NCBI GenBank assembly: GCA_025174535.1
Contig: JALBUN010000003.1
Coordinates: forward strand, 1,262,501 to 1,326,500
From: Cantharellus purpuraceus
Lineage: Eukaryota; Basidiomycota; Agaricomycetes; Cantharellales; Hydnaceae
Reading direction: 5' to 3'
Length of the DNA: 64,000 bases
In this document: in pieces, positions 22,603-33,582 of the stretch
How the letters are laid out: every line of letters begins with the position of its first letter
How positions within the stretch are numbered: position 1 is the first letter of the stretch
Translations under genes and position numbers: made by a program
Notes under the pieces: model-generated
The model's database searches: none
Seen by the model: only the letters and a program-made list of their open reading frames with translations
Told to the model about the DNA's origin: nothing

Positions 22603-24041
22603 TCATCCCGAGAAAGTGCGACGCTTCGCCATCCTGTGATGCAAGGGGACTGGGACCGATCGCTTGTTGCGGGGAAACACGCCAACTAAGAGTGAACACA
22701 AAAACAAATTCAGTACAAGTCAATGTGAAGTGGGCGCATATAGTACGACTCACCAGCCTTGCTCTGCGGGCACGTCCAGTTGGAGTGGTTGATCGTCTGG
22801 AAAATATCATTCTGCGCGCCCTGAGCAAATCCGTAAGCATTGCTATATGTTGGAGCCTTGTGGCCAGGCTCGAGCATGTTGTTGCATTCCTAAAAGAAAC
22901 CTAGTAAGCATGCGAGGGGACAGACTACGAAACATGAGATACGGACTGCTTGCTTCCAGTACTGCATGTGCGTCGATGTTAAGAATGTGGAAATCAATGC
23001 GAAACGGAGGACATACCATGGGCATCTTTGGGCCTTTGATGCATTTGGACGCATCGTTTTGGCAGTTGGTGGGGGGGACGGGTCTTCCGACAGGAGTCTT
23101 TGAAATCTTCTGACCTTTGTCGTAGGTGATGTTGCACTGGAAAGCCGTCTGATACTGTATGCACAAGCATCAGAGAAAGAAGAATCATGTAATTCGCGAG
23201 CACGCACCATTTGGTCAAGACCACCGTCGCTGTGGTGGATCCACCACCATGAACACATGCACTTTCCGTTTGGGCATGGCGGCATATCGGCTGGGACGTT
23301 AAACACGGTGTCACGGTGCCAGACACAGTCATGCTGGACAGAGAAAACAGTCATGTCCTCTGGGCGGACTACCTTGGCATTGTCCGTGTAGGCGATGGAG
23401 AGCGCACAGCCGGCGACATCATTATGGCCAGTTGTATGGAGATCTGTTTTGTCTGATGTTAATAATATGCTTTTTGGGAGCGTCAGATAAGGTACAGAGA
23501 CATACTTCCTGCCTTCCCGCTTGTCCAATAAGGTCCATTGTTTTTAATAGATTCATCCATCGAACCCTTCTTTCCACCTGTTTGTTATTCAGCATGAGCT
23601 GTACAATACGCCAATTCCAAGTGCACCTCCGGGCCAGAATGCATCAGGTGTCTCTCCCAGTTTGGTGAAGGCGGAGTTGCCTGCGAGCTGCACAATGACA
23701 CTCTTGCCTGCGGGAAGTGCCATAACGGCATCTTTGGCCGGTGGAAAATCGAGGAATTTATGCCACCACCTGGGACAATTGTGAAAATCATCAACTGAAC
23801 GCGCGCAGTCTATACATACCAATCGTTAAACTTAAGACCTTGAAGAGGGAGTGCTGGTTGTGCCTGGTTTTCTACAGAGACATGAACACGCGTGAAGAAA
23901 GAGAAAGGGAGCTATGCAATACGAACTGCACTGGTTATTGCTACCGCAACGACCGAACATGCTTTCGTCCCATGCTCCGACATGGGCGGCAACAGGAAGT
24001 AAGAGACAGGAAAGGAGAGTGAAAAAGAATGTAAGCGACAT
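22603..24041 (-). CDS. AA14-like lytic polysaccharide monooxygenase, copy B
   Basis: Inverted paralogue of the gene at 17432-18869 with the same exon plan. The signal peptide MSLTFFFTLLSCLLLPVAA is identical; the mature protein begins HVGAWDESMFGRCGSNNQC, keeping the N-terminal His. Then LPLQGLKFNDW, WHKFLDFPPAKDAVMALPAG, LHTTGHNDVAGCALSIAYTD, VWHRDTVFNVPADMPPCPNG, CMCSWWWIHHSDGG, ECNNMLEPGHKAPTYSNA and NDIFQTINHSNWTC, stop at 22603. The first half differs from copy A in both exons and introns. The second half (from about 23150 down) is almost identical to copy A, introns included. A TATAAAA on the minus strand (24130-24136) sits about 90 bases upstream. The frame is intact, so both copies should make enzyme. 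Confidence 0.85.
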
Positions 24042-24129
24042 GATTGTCAAAAGAAAGACTGAGGCGTCACGTAGGAAAGACAGAGAAGGGGAGATGGAAT
24101 GTTGAGCGCCACAGATGGTGAACCATTGG

Positions 24130-24136
24130 TTTTATA
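24130..24136 (-). promoter_or_regulatory. TATA box of LPMO copy B
   Basis: TATAAAA on the minus strand about 90 bases before the ATG at 24041. It corresponds in position and sequence to the element upstream of copy A. Confidence 0.6.
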
Positions 24137-25065
24137 GGTAGCATCAGGCAGAGAAGTCACCGGCGCTGTGTCCATAACGACCAGCTATCTAATGTATCCA
24201 TTTTACGCGCAGAACAATGTGCGGAACATGACACTTCACTTAGCTTTCGGCGCTTGAATACCGAAAATCTTCATGGGCGCTCGTAAATCCTTTCTGGAGT
24301 GACAGGCCAAAGCGACGCTTCCGCTAGTCTCTCATACCAGGCACATTTTGTCCCGCCGCTGATGCTTTGTTATGTCGCCTCGAAGACTTGTGTTTTGTGC
24401 TCAGACATCACTTAGGGTTTTATTGACCACCCCACTGAGGCCTTGGGTTTCCTTTTTTGAAGTTTCCCAAGACAGGGTCTTCGTTAATCCTTTTTTGTAG
24501 CCATCTAGTGCCGTTAGCAAGCAAGGAACCGTTTTCATGGATCTACAGAGTTCATGTTCGTATGTCAAGTTGATATTGCCTTCGCTACTAGTCGCATGAC
24601 GTTGGTACTAATGGTGCTTCCTCTGTTCGTACTTAACTATCTTGTACCATAGTGAAGAATTACATAGAAACAAGGCCACGCAAAGCCATACGTGTGGTGT
24701 CGCAACCTGCCATAATACGTGCGTGACCGTATCCCACAAAGCTGGGGCGTTGTCCAGACGGCTCCTTGCTTCCCCAGTCAGATTCACTGAGTGCTCAACA
24801 CAGCAAGCGCTGGCACTCCACAACAGGCATCACTTCTCGCCTTCATTCATCCCATAGGATGAAAGTGGATCGTTCCATACCCTTATTACAATCTCCATGG
24901 CAGTATTTTGCCCACGTCCTCCACGCCCGGACGCGCAATGGTCATCGACTTGATAAACGCGGCCTCGTCGTTCCTGACTCCCACAAGAAATGAATTACCA
25001 GGACAACCCCGCACATGCCAATCCGCGCCATTATCTAGAGGGTCAGCCTAGGGCGGCGGGAGACA

Positions 25066-25389
25066 TCAAGGGGCCCACCCATCTTGCTGTTCAACCTCGA
25101 ATTTGCGTATCTCATCACATTCGCGTGGCGGTGTCTTACCGGTAGTTTTCATGTGAATGATCTTTCCTGACCCGTTTGAAACTGCCAATTCGAATCGTTT
25201 TTCAAAGAAGGGTGTGCCTTTTCTGATGCAATGAAAATTCTCAAACCCGCCGCTAGGGCCGAGGCCCATAGGACCAACCATGATCTGCCGTTGCTTTTCC
25301 CCCACGATTTCCAGCTCTTTGAAATCACTCTTCAGAGACGAATCACCAATCTTGTCACAACGGCTCTCTGATCGCATGAACATCTTCAA
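25066..25389 (-). CDS. Hypothetical protein
   Basis: 107 codons, MKMFMRSESRCDKIG to VEQQDGWAP. The middle part reads MVGPMGLGPSGGFENFHCIR then KGTPFFEKRFELAVSNGSGK, which has the look of a folded beta-rich domain, but I do not recognise it. No signal peptide. It could be one exon of a larger gene. Neighbours give no clue. Confidence 0.3.
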   Translation of the reverse strand: MKMFMRSESRCDKIGDSSLKSDFKELEIVGEKQRQIMVGPMGLGPSGGFENFHCIRKGTPFFEKRFELAVSNGSGKIIHMKTTGKTPPRECDEIRKFEVEQQDGWAP

Positions 25390-26208
25390 CTTGAGAGCTC
25401 AGATCACAGCTCCTATTTGACCCAACTGCTGCGTCTTTTTTTCTGGAGGCAGTCGAGAAACGATGATTTCAATTAAAGCACTGGCAGACAAGCCGCGTTT
25501 ATCGTGTTCAGCCACTTCTACTAAGGCTAACATGCTCTATAGAATTAGGTCCACAAATATCTCGAGTTGCGGCAATAATGTACACTCATGGTCTGGTGGG
25601 CTGTGATTATAATTGGTACGTCGTCACATTTATGGTGCTTTGGGTGCAAGTTACATCACTTTAATACAGTTTCTAACAGTATAACAAAAGCCTACGCTAA
25701 ATTAGCTCTTGGAGAGCGGAACAAGCAACGAATCGATGTGACTGGTTGAATCGTTAGAGTCAGAATGCAGACGCCCGTGCCACGATATGCTCGGGTTTGA
25801 GCTGTCTACAATATGCTCGGGTTCTACAACAGCTGTGACAATGAACTACTTGGAACCACAACCGCGGCTAGTTGCCGGCCATGATGGCTCTGTGCAAAAC
25901 TACTTAATAAGGTAAGAGCTCCCGATGCAATTGGTCCGTCTGTCATAGGCCATTTCTCCGAGTTGCTCACGCTCGACAACATCAATCGAAGCATGTCGCT
26001 GACGCAATCAACAGCTATATAAACCAACCTGTGTGGGTATAAACACCTTGCGTATGGGATGGCTATGTGAAAACAGGCTTTGAGTTGCTGCCTGCTCCGC
26101 CGGCCAGAGGTGACCAGTAGCTTCGCCGCAAGGTTCCCTGAACGTTCCATAGCTTATTTTCTGCACTATGCAGCGCATGCACGTGCCTTCTTTCCATTTG
26201 GGTGGGCC

Positions 26209-26216
26209 TATATAAG
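26209..26216 (+). promoter_or_regulatory. TATA box of sphingomyelinase gene
   Basis: TATATAAG, 44 bases upstream of the ATG at 26253. The short distance implies a very short 5' leader. Confidence 0.6.
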
Positions 26217-26252
26217 ACGGGACGTGTCACTCTTGCTGTGCGTGCTTCAGAA

Positions 26253-28869
26253 ATGAAGCTCATGGCACTCTCCCTTTGGCTCTGCTTGCTCGGGTTCATC
26301 GCATTGTCGAATGCTGATCTTCTGGACGACATATTTTCCGCGTTGAAACATGCAGTCGATTGCACTTCTTGTCATGCTCTGCTGAGTCCTCTACAAGAGC
26401 TCGCTCATTTGGGTAATGATGCATTTTCGGAGACGTTCATTACTATCTGCCAGACTCTGAAGGTATGGATCAGTTCCTTGCTCTATTCGATAGGCCTAGA
26501 AACATTCCATTCTATAGCTTGAAGATAACGACGTCTGTGCTGGTGTATTCGGTCTGACGGGCCCTATTTTGGCGCATTCTCTGCGTCAATTCTCTGTTCA
26601 AAGCAACACAGCGACAAAGTTCTGTTCTGCCGTGTTCGGACTATGCTCGCAACCTCCTGTAACGCCTTTCACAGTTTCATTTCCCAAGCCAGCTCCAACA
26701 TATCCGAAGAAATTCGTTTCCAAAGGGAATCCACCATTCCAGGTTGTTCACTTCAGTGACGTGCATATTGATAGGCAGTACACTGTGAGTACCGTCCCTG
26801 AATCATAGGACAAGCATGTCAAATGCTTCCGAGCGTAGGTCGGAGCAGACGCCAATTGCACAAAGAATATCTGTTGCAGGAATTTCGCCGATCACACCGG
26901 TCCTATCACAGAGCCCGCGCAGCCCTTCGGAAATCATAAATGCGATAGTTCTCCCGACCTTGCAGGGAGCTTGCTAGACGCGATCAGTCAAATTGCTTAT
27001 AACTCTAAGTTCTCAATATTTACTGGTGATGTTGTCGAAGGTAAGATAATGTGATTGAAAGGCAAAGCCGTAGCAATCTCATATTGCGTCGTCTTAGGTG
27101 CGGTCTGGCTTGTCAACAAGTCGTACGTCAATACATGCATTGATTTGACGCTGTGGCTGCTGAGGCGTCATCGCGTTCAAGGGAAGGCATCTTCGATCTC
27201 AACGCCTGGAACTATCAGATGGCGGAGAAGGTTGGGGCTCCCGTTTATGGTGCGATCGGTAAGTCATTCTTTTTTCAGCGGTTCAGCAATATGACGATGG
27301 TATGAATTTAGGCAATCAGTTTGTAGCAGCTATCAGAGTTAGTATGGCTGATGCTGACGTGCTCTTTGGTAGCGACACCGGTCCCGTGAACAGCTTCCCC
27401 AGGGACGACACGAAAACTACGATGGACTCCCAGTGGGTGTTTGATACCCAAAGTGAAGGTTGGGCAGTGAGTTGTATATTTGTGGATTATCGCTGAAAAT
27501 GGGTGTTCTAACACAAATGTCTCAGCGATGGATTGATGCAACTGCAGTGAACCAACTTGATCATATCTCTGGGTCATATGCCATAGTAGTCCCAAGGATG
27601 AACCTTCGGTGAGTTTTGCACTAATTTTGTGAATTGGGAAGCTCCTTGCATTTCCCAGCATCATTTCTGTGAACACTCAATACTGGTATGTTCTGTCCCA
27701 CGTATGAGTTCAATTGATGACGATTTTACAAGGTATCCACAAAAGTGCGCACATACTTATAAATTGGAAAACTTGCAACAATGAGCGACTCGTACAGCTT
27801 TTGGTTATATGATACTGATGACATGCCGTCAGTCCCGCCACATTGTGATGAGACTATTACTTATCTCGCATACAGCACTGACCCCAATGGTATACTCGTC
27901 TTTATTGTAAGCCAACTGCAAGCTTCTGAAGATGCTGGTCAACGTGCTTGGATTATTGGACACATACCTGCTGGGAAAGGAGACGTCTTCCATGACCAGG
28001 TTCGCGCGGATCCTCTCGTGGCTGTAATGTCTGATCTCTTATGAGTCGATGAAATAGTCAAATTACTATGACCAAATAGTACAGAGGTACATAAACACCA
28101 TCGCCGGTCAATTCTTCGGTCATAGCCACAAAGTATATTGTTTTTTTTTCAGCGAAAGTTGTCATCCTTGTTCACGAATTGCCTCAGGACGAATTCGAGA
28201 TCGCGTACTCGGATTGGAGCAACCAGAACGCTGGCACGGCTGACAGTATTGCGTTCATCTGCCCGGCTTTGACACCCACGAGTTTGTTTTTGCATATGTA
28301 AAGCCATCATAAAGACTGATGTCGATGCATTTATTATTAGGTGGTAATCCGGCGTTCAAAATCTACGACATTGATCCGGATACTTATGAGGTTATGGACG
28401 CAAAGGTCTTCATGGGTACGTGACTGATCTTTAACGAGATAATGGTGCCTTGACATCAACGCCATCAGCAAATATCTCCGATCCCACCTTTCAGGTTAAG
28501 CGTAAGTCGTGACACTATTTTCTCTAATTCGAGGTCCAATCATGCTCTCAGCCACTTGGGAGCTGTATTACTCGGCTCGCGATTCCTATGGGCCATTGGT
28601 TGGTCAATTAGGTCCTACGGACCCACTCAATGCCACTTTTTGGCACAAATTGACAGACATCTTCGAGACGAATGACACTGCGTTTCAGTTGTGGAATACA
28701 AGGTTATCCAGAGGGGGTGCCGTGTCCGCGTGCACGGGAGCCTGTAAGAATGTCTCTATATGTGGTCAGAGGGCGTTGAGGTAGGTATTGGATTGCATAC
28801 TTCCGATATATTATACTGACTGGTTGATTGTGTGTCAGGTCTCAGAATAACTGCGTAAGAAAGTCCTAG
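26253..28869 (+). CDS. Secreted acid sphingomyelinase-like phosphodiesterase
   Basis: Hydrolyses sphingomyelin-type phosphodiesters; a saposin-B domain followed by a calcineurin-like metallophosphoesterase. Start MKLMALSLWLCLLGFIALSN is a signal peptide (an upstream TATATAAG supports it). The SapB part has VDCTSCHALLSPLQELAHLG, VCAGVFGLTGPILAHSL and ATKFCSAVFGLC. Metal ligands: VVHFSDVHIDRQY (DxH), IFTGDVVEG (GD), GNHD followed by TGPVNSFPRDD, RAWIIGHIPAGKGD and IAGQFFGHSHKDEF (GHxH). GNHD exists only after splicing through a 7-nt exon (27312-27318). The last exons read YSDWSNQNAGTADSIAFICP, NPAFKIYDIDPDTYEV, WELYYSARDSYGPLVG and RLSRGGAVSACTGACKN, stop at 28869. More than ten introns. An in-frame ATG at 27781 is intronic, not a start. 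Confidence 0.9.
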
Positions 28870-29594
28870 TGTCATAATACTCTTCTCTTACGAACGTCCG
28901 AGGAATTTAGGACGCCCCTTCACCTACCCTCGCTTTCAAACGACGCGAGTTACCGATGTTTTCGATGAGGCTAGACCATCTTGATTGCGAAGGAGGTGGA
29001 GTCGGTAGCATTTTTGAGCATCTGGTATCCAGTGCACAGACAGGTCAGGTGAGTCGACGAGGGTCAGACATGTTGTGAGTGGATGATATTTTTAACAGCT
29101 TGGTCTGAGTACAACGGACAAGGAGCAAGTACGTCGCATTATGTCCAGGGCGATGCGTACAGATTTTTCGGACCTCTGAGATGTGTTCTTATTTATGACC
29201 GCAAGAGGAAAGCCTTCTTCACTGTATTGACATTGTTCACTGCCATGAGTTAGTTGCGCGTTGAACAAACAAACAATAAGGTTTAAGATATGTTCGCGCG
29301 TCGGAACAAAATACATGTAGGTACCTGCCAGCAAGTATAAGCTGGTATAGGCACACCTGCAAATGCGATGGTCCGGATCTTGAAAGATATATAGGTATAT
29401 ACTGTACTTGGTCAAACAACCGCCACCTCACACCGGCGCTTACCGGGCCCGGACCCACAAACGCCCAGGCTCTGCATCATACATATCACGGAGACACAGC
29501 ATCAGCTTCCAACCCTTTGTAACCACCGGTTACTCTGTTCTCAGCCACACTTTTACTCCTCATCAAAAACTCATTTGTTCAAGGCCACTTGAGA
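28870..29594. other. Intergenic, sphingomyelinase to KGD2
   Basis: About 725 bases with 3' flank and promoter sequence. Antisense frames at 29092-29458 lack motifs. I see nothing else in it. Confidence 0.5.
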
Positions 29595-31417
29595 GATGCT
29601 CTCAAAACGAATCGTGGCCGTCGCGCGCGGGCGCGGGCTGTCGCGAGAGCTGTCTTCTCAGTAAGTGTTCTCTTCTAGGGCTTAAAGGAAGAGATTCGAC
29701 GTCTAGGATGATCTTTTGTATTTTCAAGGCATGTAATGCGCTGTCTGGTCATGGCGCGCTCACGCTTCCATACGACCACATTGCGTCTGGGTACGTCGCT
29801 TCGGGTTCGTTGCCCTTCCTAATACAGTACTGATGTGAAGGATGTGCTATTCTTGTCATGTGTGGATTGCGCGGGATGGCACATAGAGCCACAGACCATC
29901 AAGGTCCCGCAGATGGCAGAGTCAATCACGGAGGGCACATTAAAACAGTGGCAGAAAAAGGTTGGCGAGCATGTCGAGCAGGATGAGGAGGTGGCGACTA
30001 TTGAGACCGACAAGGTGGGCACTCGGTTGCAGTTTCGGGCACTGGAAGGAGATGACTGACCGTTCATGACACACGTAAGATCGATGTGTCCGTCAATGCA
30101 CCGCAAGCGGGCAAAGTGGTCGAGCTGCTTGTGAATGAGGAGGAGACTGTGACCGTGGGTCAGGACTTGTTCAGGATTGAGTTTGGTGCAGAGGGTGAAG
30201 GTGCGTGGATTGATCCGTGTGATCGCGGTCTCACAGCTGATGTACCATCGTAGCCACAAAGTCGGAGCCTGCGTCGAAGCCAACTGGAGAGGCTGCGGCA
30301 GAGAAGCAGCCGCAGGAGACCGCGGAAAAGACGGAGCTTATAGACCAGCAGGTGCGGACACAGTCATGTACCACTCTTAGGCTCACAAATTTATGTGAGA
30401 CTAGGTGGACAAGACCCCCAAGGGGCCACCACCGAAGCAGAGCGAGGAGCCACGGCGGGAGGAGCGTAAGACTAAACCACAGGCTGCATCGAAGAAGGAT
30501 GAGACAGTGGAGCCATCACCGCCAGCATCGGGAGGTAACAGGTCCGAGACGAGAGTACGTACCTGTACTCATGCTGTGTATCCCCACTCAACGCGCTACC
30601 CCAGGTTAAAATGAATCGCATGCGAATGCGGATCGCAGAGCGGTTGAAGGAGTCTCAGAATAATGCTGCGTCGTTGACAACATTCAATGAAATCGACATG
30701 TCCTCACTCATGTCGTTCCGGTCAAAGTACAAGGACGAGGTGTTAAAGCGACATGATGTAAAGCTTGGATTTATGAGCGCGTTTGCAAAGGCGTGCGTGC
30801 TCGCGCTGCAGGAGATACCCGCGGCAAACGCGTCGATTGAGGATGCGGCGGACGGCAAGGGGCAGGAGATTGTGTACCGCGATTATGTGGATCTGAGTGT
30901 TGCGGTGGCGACGCCAAAGGGATTGGTCACGCCTGTGGTGCGGAATGCGGAGGCTTTGAGCATGATAGGAGTTGAGCGGGAGGTTGCGGCACTTGGGAGG
31001 AAAGCTCGGGATGGGAAGCTGACACTGGAGGATATGGCCGGGGGGACGTTTACCATGTGCGCGTGCTGGTGCTTCAGAGGGGACAAGGAGCTGACACTTG
31101 CTTTTGCAGCTCGAACGGTGGCGTGTTTGGAAGCTTGTACGGAACGCCGATTATCAACCTTCCGCAAGCGGCTGTCCTCGGGATGCACGCCATCAAGGAC
31201 AAGCCGGTGGTGGTGGACGGGCAGATTGTAGTGCGACCCGTCATGGTTGTGGCGTTGACCTATGATCACCGGCTGTTGGATGGGCGTGAAGCTGTGACTT
31301 TCCTTGGTAAGTCTCGCCACACAATAGTAAAGCCTCTCAAGATGTTGACGGGGATATCGTGCAGTGCGAGTGAAAGAGTATATTGAGGATCCGAGGAAGA
31401 TGCTATTGGTCGAATAA
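29595..31417 (+). CDS. KGD2: Dihydrolipoamide succinyltransferase, E2 of 2-oxoglutarate dehydrogenase
   Basis: Mitochondrial E2 subunit that transfers succinyl from lipoamide to CoA in the TCA cycle. The first exon [19 protein letters not shown] is Arg-rich and fits a mitochondrial targeting peptide. The lipoyl domain reads [20 protein letters not shown], then VATIETDK, whose Lys is lipoylated, then across an intron [21 protein letters not shown] Pro/Lys-rich linker follows ([18 protein letters not shown]) with no obvious E3-binding domain, as usual for E2o. The catalytic domain starts [18 protein letters not shown] and runs through [51 protein letters not shown] and the active-site [12 protein letters not shown], ending [12 protein letters not shown]. 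Introns include one splitting TFTI/SNGG. Complete and undamaged. Confidence 0.94.
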
Positions 31418-32178
31418 TTATTATGAGTGTGTAGAATGACACGACTGAGTATACTATTTTCCCGGCGCTACGGGCTGCTTTGTTCTCCTATTGCGGCCTG
31501 AATTGAAGATTCACACGCCATGTTATGCGAGGTTGCTACGCCATCCTTTTGCTATGCAGAAGACTCGGAATAGGAGTGCCCCGGGCACCGAGGTTGGTTG
31601 GTCTTGCATACCTATCATCATGGACAATAGCGGAATGAGTCGAGACCGGCCCTGCAACGCTGCCTCGTGGAACAGAACGCTCTTGACATAGGAGAGGCTT
31701 CTCCGAGACTCCGACTAAATAAAGTTGATCAAGTTGAGGTGTTCGCAAATCACTGGCAACCCAGCCTCATTTGCGATTCGGAGAATACTTGCCTTTAGGA
31801 GGAGTGTCGTAAGATTTCTAATGCTGTGCAGGTCACTGGGCACACGACGTCCCGACTTCCGACTCGTTTGAGCCTGTTCTCTTTTGAAGATGTCGTGGTT
31901 CACGAGGAGGTTCTCGGATAAGCTGTCTTTTGAGAAGTGGATGATGCTCTTTTTCGACGTACTAATTGCCAATGCCATTTCGGGTTTAGATCTAATATCG
32001 GGATCCCATCGCACCCACAGTCGGTGATGGGTGATTGTGGATACATATTTGTGTGTGCTGTGCAGGAAGGACGGGATATTGAAAGTCCGCTGTGAGACAG
32101 GCTGATCACTCTTACACCGATACTGTCATCTCGTTCTTCGTTTCTCCTGCGCTTCCCATCCACCTCCCTTCCTCAACC
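31418..32178. other. Intergenic, KGD2 to disordered-protein gene
   Basis: No supported gene. Short frames on both strands carry no motifs. Confidence 0.5.
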
Positions 32179-33582
32179 ATGCTGCTCGCTCCAAAACCGC
32201 AGCCTATCAACTTTGGTCGTCATCATCATCACCATCGACGACATCCTGCGTCATTGTCCAGCATCGCCGTTGTTGCTCATCCCACCAACACACCCGGTTT
32301 GCTCTCACTCTCCAAGCCTGTTAGGCCAACATCCAGACATTCCCAACGGCCCCAGTCCCCCAGGTTTCCCCGTAACCGTTTTCACCGTCCCGCACCATCT
32401 GTGCCCGTCGCTGATCCTCAATCAAACACACTTTCGACGTCCGATCCAGCAATCGCCGTCAGATCACAGCGGCTCACGAAAGGGCACTCTGAGCAATCCA
32501 GATCATCCCATGTTCAGTTTCCCGATACCCCCGCAGCTACCCCAGAGGCTGCATCCCAGCAAGACCCATCGCCCGAGGCCGAGGCCCCAACACTCGTAAC
32601 GCAACCCACAGGTCGTCTAGCACGCAGTCGTCGCAGTCGCCACCGATCCACACCCGCCGTCGCCAAGTCGAGCACTTCCCCAGAACGCAGCAAGGCTACA
32701 CGCGCAGCATCCCCTGCCAAGAAATTCGAACCCTCTGCCCCCATTCCTGTTCCCGGGCGTCGTCGCGTACAGTCTCCATCCCATAAAGTCTTGTCGCGCT
32801 CTGATCCGTTATCCAAGCTCACCATCCACACTAATTTCGCTGCCCCAAACAAGCCGGGACGCCATGACAAGCGTCGCAAGAACAAGGCCAAGCCACATGC
32901 TGATGAAGGCCCTCTACCTCTCGCCGAATGGGATTTTCCCGCTCCAGGGTCCTCTGATGATGAGGGCGAGGAAGACGACCCTGTCACTCCCATCCGTCAA
33001 ACCGGTGGCAACGATGTAGCGTGGCACACCGTACTCAATCAAGGACCCCGGACAGCTCCGCTACCTCCTAGTGCCTCGCAAGGGCAATTCCCGTTTTTCA
33101 CGTTCCCGATCCGCTCTAGGACTCCCGCTCCCCATGCCATCCTTGGGCTCACAACCCCCAGTAAGCAGGTTCGCGCCGAGCATCGCCGTGCGCCTTCCCA
33201 ACCCGCAAGCTTCATGCGTGGCGGTGGTGCCGTTGAATCTGTATTCCATTTATCCGAGGATGAAGCCGAAGTGCTACCAGTCGGTGCGGACGTTCACGAG
33301 AAGATGGCGTTTCTCTTTGGCAATGGGAATGGCTCAGGGTCTGGGTCTCCGCTTTTCCCTAGCATAGGTACCCCCAGTCCTTCACCGCGTAAGCAAAAGG
33401 CCTCGCGGGATCGTGAGAGGTGCGTATCCTGTTCTGAACCCGTGATGACGGTGTTTGATGTGACTGGTTCACGTAGTATGGATGGTGTGGCTAGGCAGTT
33501 GTTCGCGAGTTCGAGCTTCCAACTTGCTCCCGAGCCCGTGGAACTGCCCAAGCCCAGTTTTTTGCTCGGCGTCAGGGCTTGA
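32179..33582 (+). CDS. Disordered Pro/Ser/Arg-rich protein with C-terminal Edc1/PNRC-like motif
   Basis: Single-exon gene; ATG at 32179 gives MLLAPKPQPINFGRHHHHHR. The protein (about 467 residues) is low-complexity: a His run at residues 15-19, Pro/Ser/Arg-rich N-terminal half, a basic patch GRHDKRRKNKAK near residue 230, and an acidic stretch SSDDEGEEDDP. It ends FASSSFQLAPEPVELPKPSF plus LLGVRA. The last part resembles the F-A-G-x-x-F ... L-P-K-P decapping-activator motif of PNRC/Edc1 proteins that binds the Dcp1 EVH1 domain. That similarity is by eye; if right, the protein would promote mRNA decapping in the cytoplasm. A longer in-frame upstream extension to 32092 exists but is less likely. 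No introns. Confidence 0.6.
   Translation: MLLAPKPQPINFGRHHHHHRRHPASLSSIAVVAHPTNTPGLLSLSKPVRPTSRHSQRPQSPRFPRNRFHRPAPSVPVADPQSNTLSTSDPAIAVRSQRLTKGHSEQSRSSHVQFPDTPAATPEAASQQDPSPEAEAPTLVTQPTGRLARSRRSRHRSTPAVAKSSTSPERSKATRAASPAKKFEPSAPIPVPGRRRVQSPSHKVLSRSDPLSKLTIHTNFAAPNKPGRHDKRRKNKAKPHADEGPLPLAEWDFPAPGSSDDEGEEDDPVTPIRQTGGNDVAWHTVLNQGPRTAPLPPSASQGQFPFFTFPIRSRTPAPHAILGLTTPSKQVRAEHRRAPSQPASFMRGGGAVESVFHLSEDEAEVLPVGADVHEKMAFLFGNGNGSGSGSPLFPSIGTPSPSPRKQKASRDRERCVSCSEPVMTVFDVTGSRSMDGVARQLFASSSFQLAPEPVELPKPSFLLGVRA

Larger units (their letters stand above)
24042..26252. other. Gene-poor interval between LPMO copy B and sphingomyelinase
   Basis: Includes one hypothetical minus-strand frame (25066-25389, listed separately). 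Frames at 24608-24857 overlap in antisense and look like chance. No repeat or RNA gene was seen. Confidence 0.45.

Noticed and set aside
27302..27496. Apparent loss of the sphingomyelinase catalytic His (GNQ in place of GNH)
   Set aside because: A 7-nt exon followed by an intron with good GT-AG ends restores GNHD, so the gene is not catalytically dead.
27781..28044. Possible separate start codon (MSDSYSFWLYDTDDM)
   Set aside because: This ATG lies in an intron; splicing joins WYPQ to NFWLYDTDDMPS in the middle of the sphingomyelinase.
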